In this document: positions 9,255 to 17,740 of the stretch, one piece after another
Layout of the letters: each line of letters starts with the position of its first letter
Position numbering within the stretch: the stretch's first letter is position 1
Source: CBDCVN01 sp965223585
GTDB taxonomy: Bacteria > Deinococcota > Deinococci > Deinococcales > Trueperaceae
Reading direction: 5' to 3'
Length of the DNA: 64,000 nt
Assembly: GCA_965223585.1 (NCBI GenBank)
Contig: CBDCWW010000014.1
Span: 124,001-188,000, forward strand
The notes under the pieces: model-generated
Databases searched by the model: none
The model's input: only the letters and a program-made list of their open reading frames with translations
Told to the model about the DNA's origin: nothing
Position numbers and translations under genes: made by a program

Positions 9255-12200
9255 ATGGCAGCCTTGTTGCAACTGCTAGGACAACCCCGCTTTTACAAAG
9301 AAGGAAAATGGTTAGATTTACCTCCTAAACAACCTTTGTTACTTTGTACCTACCTAGCTTGCTATGAAAATTGGATTGACCGTAGTGAAATTATAAATCT
9401 ATTTTGGCCTGAAGAACAAGAAGTAAAAGGTAGGCATAACCTAAGCCAATTACTTTACCACTGTAAAAAGCAAGCATGGGCACAAGGTTTAGAAACAGAG
9501 CGTTTGCGTGTACGTTGGCTTATAAGTAGCGATGTACAGCAATTACACGAAGCCTTGGCTAATGGAAGTTGGTCTAAGGTGATAGAGCTTTATAAAGGTG
9601 AGTTACTTGAAAAAGTTCCTACTGGCGAGATGCTTGATTATGAAGAGTGGCTCAGTAGTGAGCGAGAGACTCTCTATAGAGCTTGGAAAGATGCGATTCT
9701 TAAGGAAATTGGCAATCTAGAGGCAAAGCAGCAATATCAAAGTGCTGCTGACCTTTTACAGCAAATACTGAAAAAAGATTTTCTTGATGAAAATGTGCTA
9801 CAGCTCTATATGAGAAACTTGGCTCGAGCTGGTCAAAGGCAACAAGCTTTAAAAAGTTTTGCTGAATTTGAGCAGCAACTTAGGCAAGAGCTTGATATGG
9901 AACCGCTCGAACCTACAAAACGCTTAGCATCAGAAATCAGAAATAATGAGCTAGCAGAAGAGGTAAGTAGTACAGAAACAAAATTTGACTTAAACAAGCA
10001 AACCTCTCTAGAGGACAGCCCTAATCAAATAGTACAAAATTTACCCTCACAACTTACTACTTTTGTAGGTAGAGACAAAGAAATAACTGAGGTTATAAAT
10101 CTACTGACAGATCCTAGTATAAGGCTGTTAACTCTGCTTGGAGCAGGTGGTATTGGCAAAACAAGCTTGGCTATTCAAACAGCTCGAAGTCTAGCACAGA
10201 ATTTTGCTGATGGTGTTAGTTTTGTAAGTTTAGAAGCCCTTAATTCAATTGAGCTTATTATTCCTACTATAGCTGATGCCCTCAATTTAAATTTTTCAAA
10301 TGACACTTCGCTAAAAGTTCAGTTACTAGAGTTTTTAAGCCAAAGGGAGTTACTGCTTATTTTAGATAACTTCGAGCACCTTATGGCAGGAGCAGAAATA
10401 GTTTTAGTTATGCTTGAAGCAGCACCAAAATGCAAAGTTCTAGTGACTTCTAGAGAGTCTTTAAGCTTTCAGGGTGAATACCTATATGAACTATCAGGAC
10501 TTGATTATCCTCAAAATGTTAATGATTTACTCGAGGATTATGATGCTATAAGGCTTTTTGTAAGTTCAGCTAGGAGGGCTAAGCCTGATTTTAGTCTTGC
10601 AACAGACAAAGTATCTGTGGCACAGATTTGTAGGCTTTTGCAGGGTTTACCATTAGGAATAGAATTGGCAGCTGCTTGGTTACGCTTGCTGTCACCTGAA
10701 GAAATAGCCAAAGAAATCACTAAGAGCTTTGATCTACTGGAAACTACTTATAAAGACTTACCCAAGCGCCACCAAAGCTTAAGAGCAGTTTTTGAATACT
10801 CTTGGAACACGCTTTCTGAAAAGGAACAGGAAACCTTAAAACAACTTGCCGTTTTTCAAGGAGGTTTTAGCAAAGATGCTGCTCAAATAGTTACAGGAGC
10901 TAATATTCAATCACTATTAATACTGGTAAACAAGTCTCTATTAAAACATGTACCTTCTGGACGTTTTATAAGCTCAGCGGGGGTACAGCAATTCTCTGAA
11001 CAAAAGTTAGCTGAAGAAGTCACAGATTATCGAACAGGTCTTAGCAAAAGACACTGTGAATATTTTTTGTCTTTAGCTGAGGAAGCTGAGCCCGAGCTAA
11101 CGGGCAAGGGGCAAGAAAAGTGGCTTAAGAAACTAACGGCTGAACAAGATAACTTGCGAGCAGCACTTTCTTGGTCAATAGCTGAGCAAGAGGTAGAAAT
11201 GGGTCTAAAACTTGGGGGTGCTTTATGGCGTTTTTGGTATATGCGTGGACACTTTATTGAAGGTCAGAAGTCCTTAACTGAGCTTTTAAAATTGCCTCAA
11301 GGAGCTGATGTTGCTATTAGAATAAAAGTACTTAGAGGTGCAGGGGTCTTTAGTGAGTATCAGAACAACCTAGCTCAAGCTCAAAGTTTTTATAGTGAGA
11401 GTCTCGAGCTAAGCCACAAAATAAATGACAAAAAAGCAGAGGCTAGAGCACTAAACAATCTTGCCAATGTGGCTTATAGACAAAGAGATTATTCGCAAGC
11501 TAGAACTCTTTATGAAAAGTGCCTGAATACCTTTAGAGCACTAACAGAGTCTTGGCAAGTAGCAGTAACATTAAGCAACTTGGGTCTTCTTAGCTATAAA
11601 CAAAGTGATTATAACTCCTCTGAAACATTCTTGGCAGAGTCACTCGAATTATCACGGCAATCAGACAACAAGTGGATGATTGCTTCAAGCTTAAATAACT
11701 TGGGTAATGTTGCCCAAGCACAAGGGAGCTATTCTAAAGCTCTAAAGCTTTACCAAGAAAGCTTAGCTCTAGCCGAAGAATTAGGAGATCAGATGGGCAT
11801 TGCCACTTTACTAACGGACTTAGGGAGCATTGCTCATAATCAGGGGGAATTAGAAAAAGCTAGGGAGTTTTTTGATAGAAGCCTTAAATTAAGGCATGAA
11901 ATAGCCGATAAATCAGGTACTGCTATTACACTATTGGAATTAGCTCGTTTATCACAAGACCAGAAAAACTATACAGAAGCACATAATCTTTATATTGAGA
12001 GTTTCGGTATTTTAAAAAGCTTGGGTGATAAGCATATACTCACTCAAGCTTTGGAAGGTTACTCAGCATTAATGATTTTGCAAGATCAAGTAGATTTAGC
12101 CTTGCGCTTAGCTGGAGCCACTGATAATGCTCGTAAAGAAATGGGGGCTCCTCTTTCTACTACAGAGAGAAGTTATTTGGAACCCTATTTAGAAAGGGCT

Positions 12201-12314
12201 CGAGCAAAACTAGGAACTAAAGCAAACTCATATTTTACTAAGGGGCAAAATATGAGTTTGGAGGAGGCTTTGGGTTTGCTCGAGGCAAAGGTGCTGCTTA
12301 TTTCAACACAGTAA
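9255..12314 (+). CDS. Large SARP/AfsR-like regulator: wHTH-BTAD-NB-ARC-TPR
   Basis: A 1019-residue putative transcriptional activator. Residues 1-95 form a winged-helix DNA-binding region typical of SARPs, and about 100-235 a BTAD domain (AKQQYQSAADLLQQILKKD). An NB-ARC STAND ATPase follows, with Walker A GAGGIGKTSLA near 296-306, Walker B LLLILDNFEHL, sensor KVLVTSRESL and GLPLGIELAAAWL. The C-terminal half is TPR repeats (LNNLANVAYRQRDYSQA, LNNLGNVAQAQGSYSKA). In this class, ligand or partner binding to TPRs releases the activator. There is no ribosome-binding site; TATAGT lies 8 bases before the ATG, suggesting a leaderless mRNA. It is convergent with a CDC-like gene and overlaps its end by 17 bases. 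SARP-type direct repeats precede that gene. Confidence 0.88.
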   Translation: MAALLQLLGQPRFYKEGKWLDLPPKQPLLLCTYLACYENWIDRSEIINLFWPEEQEVKGRHNLSQLLYHCKKQAWAQGLETERLRVRWLISSDVQQLHEALANGSWSKVIELYKGELLEKVPTGEMLDYEEWLSSERETLYRAWKDAILKEIGNLEAKQQYQSAADLLQQILKKDFLDENVLQLYMRNLARAGQRQQALKSFAEFEQQLRQELDMEPLEPTKRLASEIRNNELAEEVSSTETKFDLNKQTSLEDSPNQIVQNLPSQLTTFVGRDKEITEVINLLTDPSIRLLTLLGAGGIGKTSLAIQTARSLAQNFADGVSFVSLEALNSIELIIPTIADALNLNFSNDTSLKVQLLEFLSQRELLLILDNFEHLMAGAEIVLVMLEAAPKCKVLVTSRESLSFQGEYLYELSGLDYPQNVNDLLEDYDAIRLFVSSARRAKPDFSLATDKVSVAQICRLLQGLPLGIELAAAWLRLLSPEEIAKEITKSFDLLETTYKDLPKRHQSLRAVFEYSWNTLSEKEQETLKQLAVFQGGFSKDAAQIVTGANIQSLLILVNKSLLKHVPSGRFISSAGVQQFSEQKLAEEVTDYRTGLSKRHCEYFLSLAEEAEPELTGKGQEKWLKKLTAEQDNLRAALSWSIAEQEVEMGLKLGGALWRFWYMRGHFIEGQKSLTELLKLPQGADVAIRIKVLRGAGVFSEYQNNLAQAQSFYSESLELSHKINDKKAEARALNNLANVAYRQRDYSQARTLYEKCLNTFRALTESWQVAVTLSNLGLLSYKQSDYNSSETFLAESLELSRQSDNKWMIASSLNNLGNVAQAQGSYSKALKLYQESLALAEELGDQMGIATLLTDLGSIAHNQGELEKAREFFDRSLKLRHEIADKSGTAITLLELARLSQDQKNYTEAHNLYIESFGILKSLGDKHILTQALEGYSALMILQDQVDLALRLAGATDNARKEMGAPLSTTERSYLEPYLERARAKLGTKANSYFTKGQNMSLEEALGLLEAKVLLISTQ

Positions 12315-13896
12315 TCTTACCTGTCTTTTTATTAGCTAGATACTGCCAATCAACTTCAGTAATACGATCACAATACAACCCAGATCCTCCTGTTAGTGAT
12401 CTTCTATTACTGCTGCTGGTAACCTTTTGGAAAACACCATCAGTTTGTACCTGTAATGATAAACCCCAGCCCCAGCATCCAGGATTCCAAAGTTTTATGT
12501 GGAAACGTACTTCATCATTTACAAAAAAACTCGAGTAGTTGTTCAGGACTATATCTTTAGACTTTTCTGTATAAAGATGTTCTAGATTGTCGCAATTTGA
12601 TGGGATCTTAGGACTACAAACAGAAAAACCAACTCGACCATCAACATCACTTAAATGAACAATAATTTGCTTATCAGGTGTAGGTGTGGTCACAGATGTA
12701 CAAGACTGCACATGAAAAGTAGTGGTGTCACCAATCTTAGCAATACTACCATCAAGATTTTTAACTACATAAGAAATAGGTACAGCAGTAGTAGCAAAAG
12801 CAGGTACAAAGAATTTGTTTAGGTCAGTTATGGCTGCTAATGCTGCATTTTGTGAGCCACCAAAGGCCATAAGCCTTTCACGACTATTTGTTAAAGTAGA
12901 GCGCTGTTTGTCTGTAATCTCAGCACTACCACTAAATGCACCATAAACGCCACTAACGGCTGCCTCGAGTTCTTGATAGCTACTTACTTGCTCACTGGTA
13001 AGAGTATAAAAAAGCATACGTCCGTAGGTAACTGATTTTACATACACAGGCAAATTATCATTGCCTATGCGCCCAGCAGCTTCTTCTGTTTCTAGATCTT
13101 CTTTAGTCACGGAGTTAGCAAAGAAGCTTGCGGGTTCACGTATAGAGTTTTCATCAAACGAAATAGTAAACATAGGCTGAAAAAACCTTACTATAATAGT
13201 ATGGCTGTTTACTGTGCGACCTGTACCAAAGTTAAAATCAGCATCAATGCTATTAAAACCACTTTTATAACCTGCTGAAATTCCAATGCTAGTAAGAGAC
13301 TGCTCAAAAGTATGTGCCTCTGCACGTTCGTAGGAGACCTTACCGGGTATAACATCAATTTCACCCAGTCTAGTATCAGCACGTCTAATAAGCTCAGAAA
13401 TCTTCGTGCGCATATTGGCAGTAGTGGGGTTATCAATTTCTATACTGGGATTCTCAATATTTAGATCTATAGTTAAGGTTACTGGCGAACGTGCTAGGCG
13501 AACAGAATCAAAAACTCCTGTTGGTATTCCTTTACCCTGCAGTAAAGCACCGGGGTAAAGAGTGTCAGAGTTTATACCTGCAAAGATTATATCTTCGTAG
13601 TTATTTTGAATATTTTTTTCTTCAGTGGTGCAAGTATACTTTTTACCGTCAACATCAAAAGAACCTTTCAGCTTTTCAGGATCCCGTGAATCAGTAGACT
13701 GAGTAACAGGTGTTTGCCAGTCTGGCAAGCTATTCACATAAGTATTAATTTCACTTCGATCTTCTGGATTAGGTTTAGGATTAGGCTTGGGATTGGGATT
13801 AGGGGAACTGCTATTACTACAAGCAACTAAAGGTAACATTATAAAACTGATAAACAATACATAGATCAAGATTCTTGCTTTATTTAAGTCTTTCAT
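12298..13896 (-). CDS. CDC-like pore-forming lipoprotein A (thiol-activated cytolysin family)
   Basis: A 532-residue secreted protein. The signal peptide ends in LPLVAC with Cys26 as likely lipidation site, followed by a PNPNPKPNPK linker (about 32-43). Residues 75-410 show the cholesterol-dependent cytolysin core: LYPGALLQGKG, RSPVTLTIDLNI, a FEQSLTSIGISAGYKSG stretch like the beta-sheet hairpin region, SVTKEDLE, and LPVYVKSVTYGRMLFYTLTS, which parallels pneumolysin's VYISSVAYGR. The domain-4 undecapeptide ECTGLAWEWWR is absent; the C-terminal 120 residues instead contain NPGCWGWGLSL. It should oligomerise and perforate a membrane, but the target lipid cannot be read. Its promoter carries SARP-like direct repeats. 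Two paralogues lie at 18866-20522 and 25409-27538. Confidence 0.85.
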   Translation of the reverse strand: MKDLNKARILIYVLFISFIMLPLVACSNSSSPNPNPKPNPKPNPEDRSEINTYVNSLPDWQTPVTQSTDSRDPEKLKGSFDVDGKKYTCTTEEKNIQNNYEDIIFAGINSDTLYPGALLQGKGIPTGVFDSVRLARSPVTLTIDLNIENPSIEIDNPTTANMRTKISELIRRADTRLGEIDVIPGKVSYERAEAHTFEQSLTSIGISAGYKSGFNSIDADFNFGTGRTVNSHTIIVRFFQPMFTISFDENSIREPASFFANSVTKEDLETEEAAGRIGNDNLPVYVKSVTYGRMLFYTLTSEQVSSYQELEAAVSGVYGAFSGSAEITDKQRSTLTNSRERLMAFGGSQNAALAAITDLNKFFVPAFATTAVPISYVVKNLDGSIAKIGDTTTFHVQSCTSVTTPTPDKQIIVHLSDVDGRVGFSVCSPKIPSNCDNLEHLYTEKSKDIVLNNYSSFFVNDEVRFHIKLWNPGCWGWGLSLQVQTDGVFQKVTSSSNRRSLTGGSGLYCDRITEVDWQYLANKKTGKITVLK

Positions 13897-13993
13897 TATT
13901 TCATTCCTCGAGCTTGTATAGATTTGCTATTTGCTCACAAGCTAAGGAAAATATACAGACTAACTATCAGTTGGCTATCAGTCTGTTATCAGT
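13897..13993 (-). promoter_or_regulatory. SARP-type promoter and 5' leader of cytolysin A
   Basis: Read on the minus strand, three octamers (ACTGATAA, ACTGATAG, ACTGATAG; complement at 13986-13993, 13975-13982 and 13964-13971) recur at exact 11-bp steps. Eight bases after the last comes TATATT (13950-13955) as a -10 box. The leader contains a stem AGCTTGT/ACAAGCT (13937-13943 with 13910-13916) just before the ribosome-binding site. Near-identical arrangements precede 20522 and 17740. The rest of the gap to 14296 holds the palindrome at 14145-14172 and no gene. Confidence 0.8.
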
Positions 13994-14144
13994 AAAGTTA
14001 TTCTTTTACATTATACTGTTCACAACTTGATCTCTAATACTTTACTTACTATAGTCTTCCAGAAAAGTTCTTTCCCAAAACAGAAACCTAATCCTGTAAG
14101 ACATAATCTTAATCGAAAGTAAACATTGCTAATAACCAGCGCAT

Positions 14145-14172
14145 GTAAGGGTTCAAAATTTTGAACCCCTAC
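14145..14172. repeat. Dispersed palindrome R2, copy 1
   Basis: The 20-base perfect palindrome gggttcaaaattttgaaccc at 14149-14168 is extended by gta...tac flanks. A close relative is at 21638-21665. It could fold as a terminator-like hairpin or be a small repeat element. It lies downstream of the GH114 gene (stop 14297) in that gene's reading direction. Confidence 0.7.
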
Positions 14173-14296
14173 AATCACGAAGAGGTAACATTTGGAGGGA
14201 AAGACTTTTATGGACATCTATAACTCGAAAATTATTCTGCTTTTTAGGACTTTTTTGGTAAAATAAGTTATCAGGTAAGACAAGGATATCAAGCTC

Positions 14297-15190
14297 CTAA
14301 TATGCTCTAAAGTGTGGATAGCCACAGCTAAAGCGGAATGAGCCATCGAGTTTCTCATCTAAAATCAAGGTGCTAAATTTATTTTCTAAAGTAGAAGGGC
14401 AAAGCAAGTCAGGATTATCCCTATAACTTTGTAGGTATTCAGCATTAAAGACTGGTTTGCCTAAAGTGATGAATTTTGTTAGCTCTTGACACTCATCAAA
14501 TTCGTGGCATTGCTCATTGGTAACAAAGTCAAAGTTATCAACTAGTTCTGATGCTTGTTCTATATTATTTGTAAAACCCACACCAAGCCCACGTTGATGA
14601 GCCTGATCTGCTAAAAAGTTATTGTAGATAGTTTGATTAGCAAGTGAGATTGGAAAACCTGTATCTCTTTTGTAACTATCCATATAATCAAGTTGGACAC
14701 CATCACAGTTTTTATGTGTAGCTAACTTAAGTCGTCCTTGCATGATCTGCCTTACGTTTTCTGAGCGAATATCAATCCAAAATCCATTAGAAGAATTATC
14801 TAAGGGCTTACCTAAATTAATAGGGAAAAATTTATGTGCATCGGGTAATGAAGGCATATACTTCCCTGCTGAAAACTGACAAATAACTTTACGTTCTTTA
14901 TTATGAAGCTTATTAATAAAAGCAGCAGAGCTGTCAAAAAGGTCAATAATGTAAACATCTACATCATAGTTAGTATTTATATTCCCCTCTAGTTGCCAAT
15001 GCCAAGAGGCACCTACTTTAGGTTGATACCACAAATTAACAGTAACATCAGTATAAAGTTGGTCTAGTGGCTCTGGCCAACGCCCCTGTGTAGAGTCAGA
15101 AGCACTATATACACCACTACTAAGTATAGATGTACAACTGTTGAGTAGAAGAACGATAAAAACAATGCTTGACCAAAAGACTTTAATCAT
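14297..15190 (-). CDS. Secreted GH114 family endo-alpha-1,4-polygalactosaminidase
   Basis: A 297-residue lipoprotein; the signal peptide ends near LLLNSC (Cys19). The GH114 domain covers about 55-297: WYQPKVGASWHWQLEG, VDVYIIDLFDS, RKVICQFSAGKY, the acidic CDGVQLDYMDSY (catalytic Asp region) and VTNEQCHEFDEC (the NEQC motif with the second catalytic acid). The family cleaves galactosamine-rich polysaccharides such as fungal galactosaminogalactan and Pel-type bacterial matrix. After the signal peptide it shares STQGRWPEPL with the protein at 17933-18682 and a related motif with cytolysin C. TAGAAT lies 8 bases before the ATG with no ribosome-binding site, so the mRNA is probably leaderless. 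An IS200-like element lies about 70 bases upstream. Confidence 0.92.
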   Translation of the reverse strand: MIKVFWSSIVFIVLLLNSCTSILSSGVYSASDSTQGRWPEPLDQLYTDVTVNLWYQPKVGASWHWQLEGNINTNYDVDVYIIDLFDSSAAFINKLHNKERKVICQFSAGKYMPSLPDAHKFFPINLGKPLDNSSNGFWIDIRSENVRQIMQGRLKLATHKNCDGVQLDYMDSYKRDTGFPISLANQTIYNNFLADQAHQRGLGVGFTNNIEQASELVDNFDFVTNEQCHEFDECQELTKFITLGKPVFNAEYLQSYRDNPDLLCPSTLENKFSTLILDEKLDGSFRFSCGYPHFRAY

Positions 15191-15261
15191 TAAATCTAAT
15201 TCTACTGAATTATTTTACCTAAATATATTTCCCCTTTTACTTCTATACTTTTTGGAAGTCA

Positions 15262-15896
15262 AGATACCACCACCTGAGGTGGTGGCTTATTTTATTGCCC
15301 CTAGAAGGTGGCATGTTACATCTACCTTAACCCTCCTTTCCCTAACCTACATTTATTCCTCTTCCTGTTCCTTCTCTTTCTCCTTTTTCTCTTGCCATTT
15401 CACATACTTCCTTATCTTTTCTTCATCCAATCCTACTGTACTTATGCAATACCCTCTACTCCACAAATGCCTTCCCCAATACCACTTCCCTAACTGTTCG
15501 TATCTCTCAAACATTCTTAACGCTAACTTCCCTTTCAAGTATCCCATTATGTCTGACAAGCTATACTTTGGCGCTACAGACATCACCAGATGAACATGAT
15601 CCTCCTGTACATTTAATTCCATTACTTCTACTCCGTCCTTGTATCCTAGCAACTGATAAACAGCATTATTTACGTAATCTCCTATCTCTCCTTTCAATAT
15701 CTTATATCTATACTTTGGACAAAACACCACGTGATACTTACATTCGTATATAGAATGTGACAACTTCTTAAATCTTTTATTATTATTCATGTGTACCTCC
15801 AGAATTTCACCTTCTAGGGAGGTACATTTTTACCCAACTTTACTACTCGACTGGTAAAACCCCTAATTGCACCACTACCATAGGTAGTGGTTTAGC
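15262..15896 (-). mobile_element. IS200-like element, copy 1
   Basis: A roughly 635-bp element with a single HUH transposase gene and subterminal hairpins. The right-end hairpin ccaccacctgaggtggtgg is at 15267-15285, and the left-end hairpin accactaccataggtagtggt is at 15871-15891. No inverted terminal repeats or target duplication are expected for this family. Exact ends are estimated. It sits between the GH114 gene start and the terminator of the disrupted repeat-protein gene. Confidence 0.88.
15353..15790 (-). CDS. tnpA: IS200/IS605-family transposase TnpA
   Basis: A 145-residue Y1 HUH single-strand transposase, full length for the family. The HUH pair is in EDHVHLVMS (near residue 65), and the catalytic Tyr is in SRGYCISTVG (near residue 113). 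The N-terminus KLSHSIYECKYHVVFCPKYR is typical. The Lys/Glu-rich C-terminal tail is low complexity. No TnpB guide-RNA nuclease gene accompanies it. It is similar to, but clearly diverged from, the copy at 17034-17483. Confidence 0.93.
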   Translation of the reverse strand: MNNNKRFKKLSHSIYECKYHVVFCPKYRYKILKGEIGDYVNNAVYQLLGYKDGVEVMELNVQEDHVHLVMSVAPKYSLSDIMGYLKGKLALRMFERYEQLGKWYWGRHLWSRGYCISTVGLDEEKIRKYVKWQEKKEKEKEQEEE

Positions 15897-15923
15897 AGAA
15901 GCTAATTAAATTTGAACCTATTA

Positions 15924-15963
15924 AGTGTTAAAGGCTCGAGCAAAAGCTCGAGCCTTTAACACT
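15924..15963 (-). terminator. 18-bp perfect stem terminator built on GCTCGAGC pairs
   Basis: agtgttaaaggctcgagc and its exact complement flank an aaaa loop. It lies 95 bases after the stop at 16058 in that gene's direction. Stem bases cctttaac provide T-rich flanks. It contains two inverted CTCGAG copies. Confidence 0.8.
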
Positions 15964-16965
15964 CCCGAAACTTAGCTAAGTTCTCTATAATCACTTTGCA
16001 GGACTCTGAGGGGGATATGAAAGCTCAACAAGCCTTACCCAAACAACTTTAATAATACTAAAAGCACTGTGTTTGAACTTCAGTCCATGCTCTATCAGGC
16101 AAACGTTTAGGATTATTCAACATGGGCTTACCTTTAAAATTTCCTCTAGGCATATCTGTACAGGCAGTAGACCACTGGCCATTTGGATCTTCACATCTAA
16201 CATGGTAAGTTTGCACATTATTCCAACAACCTTTATCGTGTGCACCTCGTTCATACCAACTAAAGGCACTTGGACTTTCGCACTGTACCTTAACTTCAGT
16301 CCATGCCCTATCAGGTAAACGTATAGGATCAATCAGCATAGGTTTACCTTTAAAACTCCCTCTAGGCATATCTGTACAGGCAGTAGACCACTGACCATTC
16401 GGATCTTCACACCTAACATGGTAAGTTTGCACATTGTCTGAACAACCTTTATCATGTGCACCTCGTTCATACCAACTAAAAGCACTTGGATTTTCGCACT
16501 GTACCTTAACTTCAGTCCATGCTCTATCAGGTAAACGTATAGGATCAACCAACATAGGTTTACCTTTAAAGTTCCCTCTAGGCATATCTGTACAGGCAGT
16601 AGACCACTGACCATTCGGATCTTCACATCTAACATGGTAAGTTTGCACATTATCTGAACAACCTTTGTCGTGTGCACCTCGTTCATACCAATTCAATGCA
16701 GCGGTTATACTATCTCCAAGGATAGTTATGCTGTCACCCACTCTCCATTGCCCTGGAGAAGCAGTTCCATCATCCCAGCGTCCATGTCCATCACCGACTG
16801 AACCACCATTTCTAGAGCGCCATAATATTGCCTGCGAGATGTGACCAGTCTCATCATTTCTTATTTGAATAGTTGTGCCGCCCCAATCTTCATTTCCAAT
16901 GATTTTATCTACTTCTTCAACATTAAAATTAAAATACTTGCCGATATTCCCCTGAGAGTCATAAA

Positions 16966-17573
16966 ACCACCACCAGAGGTGGTGGCTTGTTTTGTTAACC
17001 CCTAGAAGGGGTATCGGACGCTAGTGCCCGATACTACTCAAATAGGCTCCTCTGTTGTGCCTCTAATGCTCTTTCCTTCTGCTCTTGCCAACGTATATAC
17101 TTCCTTATCTTTTGTTCATCTAACCCTACTGTGCTTACACAATATCCTCTACTCCATAAGCTCTTTTGCGGATATCCTCTTAACTTCCTTCCATACATCT
17201 TTAGCATGTTTATTGCTGACTTTCCCTTGATAAAGCCCATTATCCCTGACACGGAATATTTTGGTGGGATTGATACCAACATGTGTACATGATCCTTTCT
17301 TATGTTCAGTTCTAACACCTCTACTCTATCTTTTTCTCTACACAACTTGTATATTATCTGCTTCAAGGATTCCTCTACTCCATCCTTCAGCACTCTAAAA
17401 CGATACTTTGGACAAAAAACTACGTGATACTCACAACTGTAAATTGAGTGTGACAACTTTTTGTATCTGCTATTCTTGGGCATGTATTTCCCTTTCTTTA
17501 ACCTTCTAGGGAAATACATCATTGCTTAACTAGTAGAACTTTTTACTAGACCACTACCAGAGGTAGTGGTTTC
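16966..17573 (-). mobile_element. IS200-like element, copy 2, inside a gene
   Basis: About 608 bp. The right-end hairpin ccaccaccagaggtggtgg is at 16967-16985, and the left-end hairpin ccactaccagaggtagtgg is at 17551-17569. The flanking coding sequence joins in frame if the element is removed, with about one residue of uncertainty at the junction, and no target duplication is evident, as expected for HUH elements. Confidence 0.88.
17034..17483 (-). CDS. tnpA: IS200/IS605-family transposase TnpA
   Basis: A 149-residue HUH transposase if started at the ATG at 17483 (MPKNSRYKKLSHSIYSCEYH), which aligns with the first copy; the frame opens 13 codons earlier. The HUH motif is in KDHVHMLVS and the catalytic Tyr in SRGYCVSTVG. 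The reading frame is intact, so the element may still be active. Its left end resembles the solo hairpin at 20945-20985. Confidence 0.93.
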   Translation of the reverse strand: MPKNSRYKKLSHSIYSCEYHVVFCPKYRFRVLKDGVEESLKQIIYKLCREKDRVEVLELNIRKDHVHMLVSIPPKYSVSGIMGFIKGKSAINMLKMYGRKLRGYPQKSLWSRGYCVSTVGLDEQKIRKYIRWQEQKERALEAQQRSLFE

Positions 17574-17740
17574 CACCAATGATAATGATCAACACTCAAT
17601 ACTTCAAAAGTTCCTAAATCCTGAGCTTGTACACTAATAAATGGCGTACTTATAACTACCATAATGGTTGACAATACAAAGTTTCTAACATTAAAACTCA
17701 AAATTGAGTTGGTGTTAGATGCAAATAGTAAGTTTTTCAT

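Larger units (their letters stand above)
16058..17740 (-). pseudogene. Secreted repeat-protein gene disrupted by an IS200-like element
   Basis: The N-terminal part (17740 to about 17574) encodes a signal peptide (MKNLLFAS...VQAQ) and QDLGTFEVLSVDH. The gene resumes at about 16965 with SQGNIGKYFNFNVEEVD. Joined, these match the continuous GTFKVLSVDHAQGSIGQYFNF of the neighbour at 17933-18682, so one gene was split by the IS at 16966-17573. The remainder holds one about 92-residue domain (GDGHGRWDDGTASPGQW) and then three nearly identical 72-residue repeats (WYERGAHDKGC...), each with four Cys, at a 216-bp DNA period. I do not recognise either repeat family. A SARP-type promoter precedes the start. 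Confidence 0.82.

Noticed and set aside
12298..12560. CWGWG stretch in cytolysin A read as a CDC undecapeptide
   Set aside because: Only Cys and Trp spacing is loosely similar; the ECTGLAWEWWR pattern is not met, so I do not claim cholesterol binding.
14020..14217. 65-codon minus-strand frame between cytolysin A and GH114
   Set aside because: It crosses the R2 palindrome, has no start signals and its composition looks non-coding.
15141..15593. Plus-strand open frame of 150 codons
   Set aside because: It is the antisense shadow of the IS200 transposase and the GH114 start; its protein is low-complexity and unlike any family.
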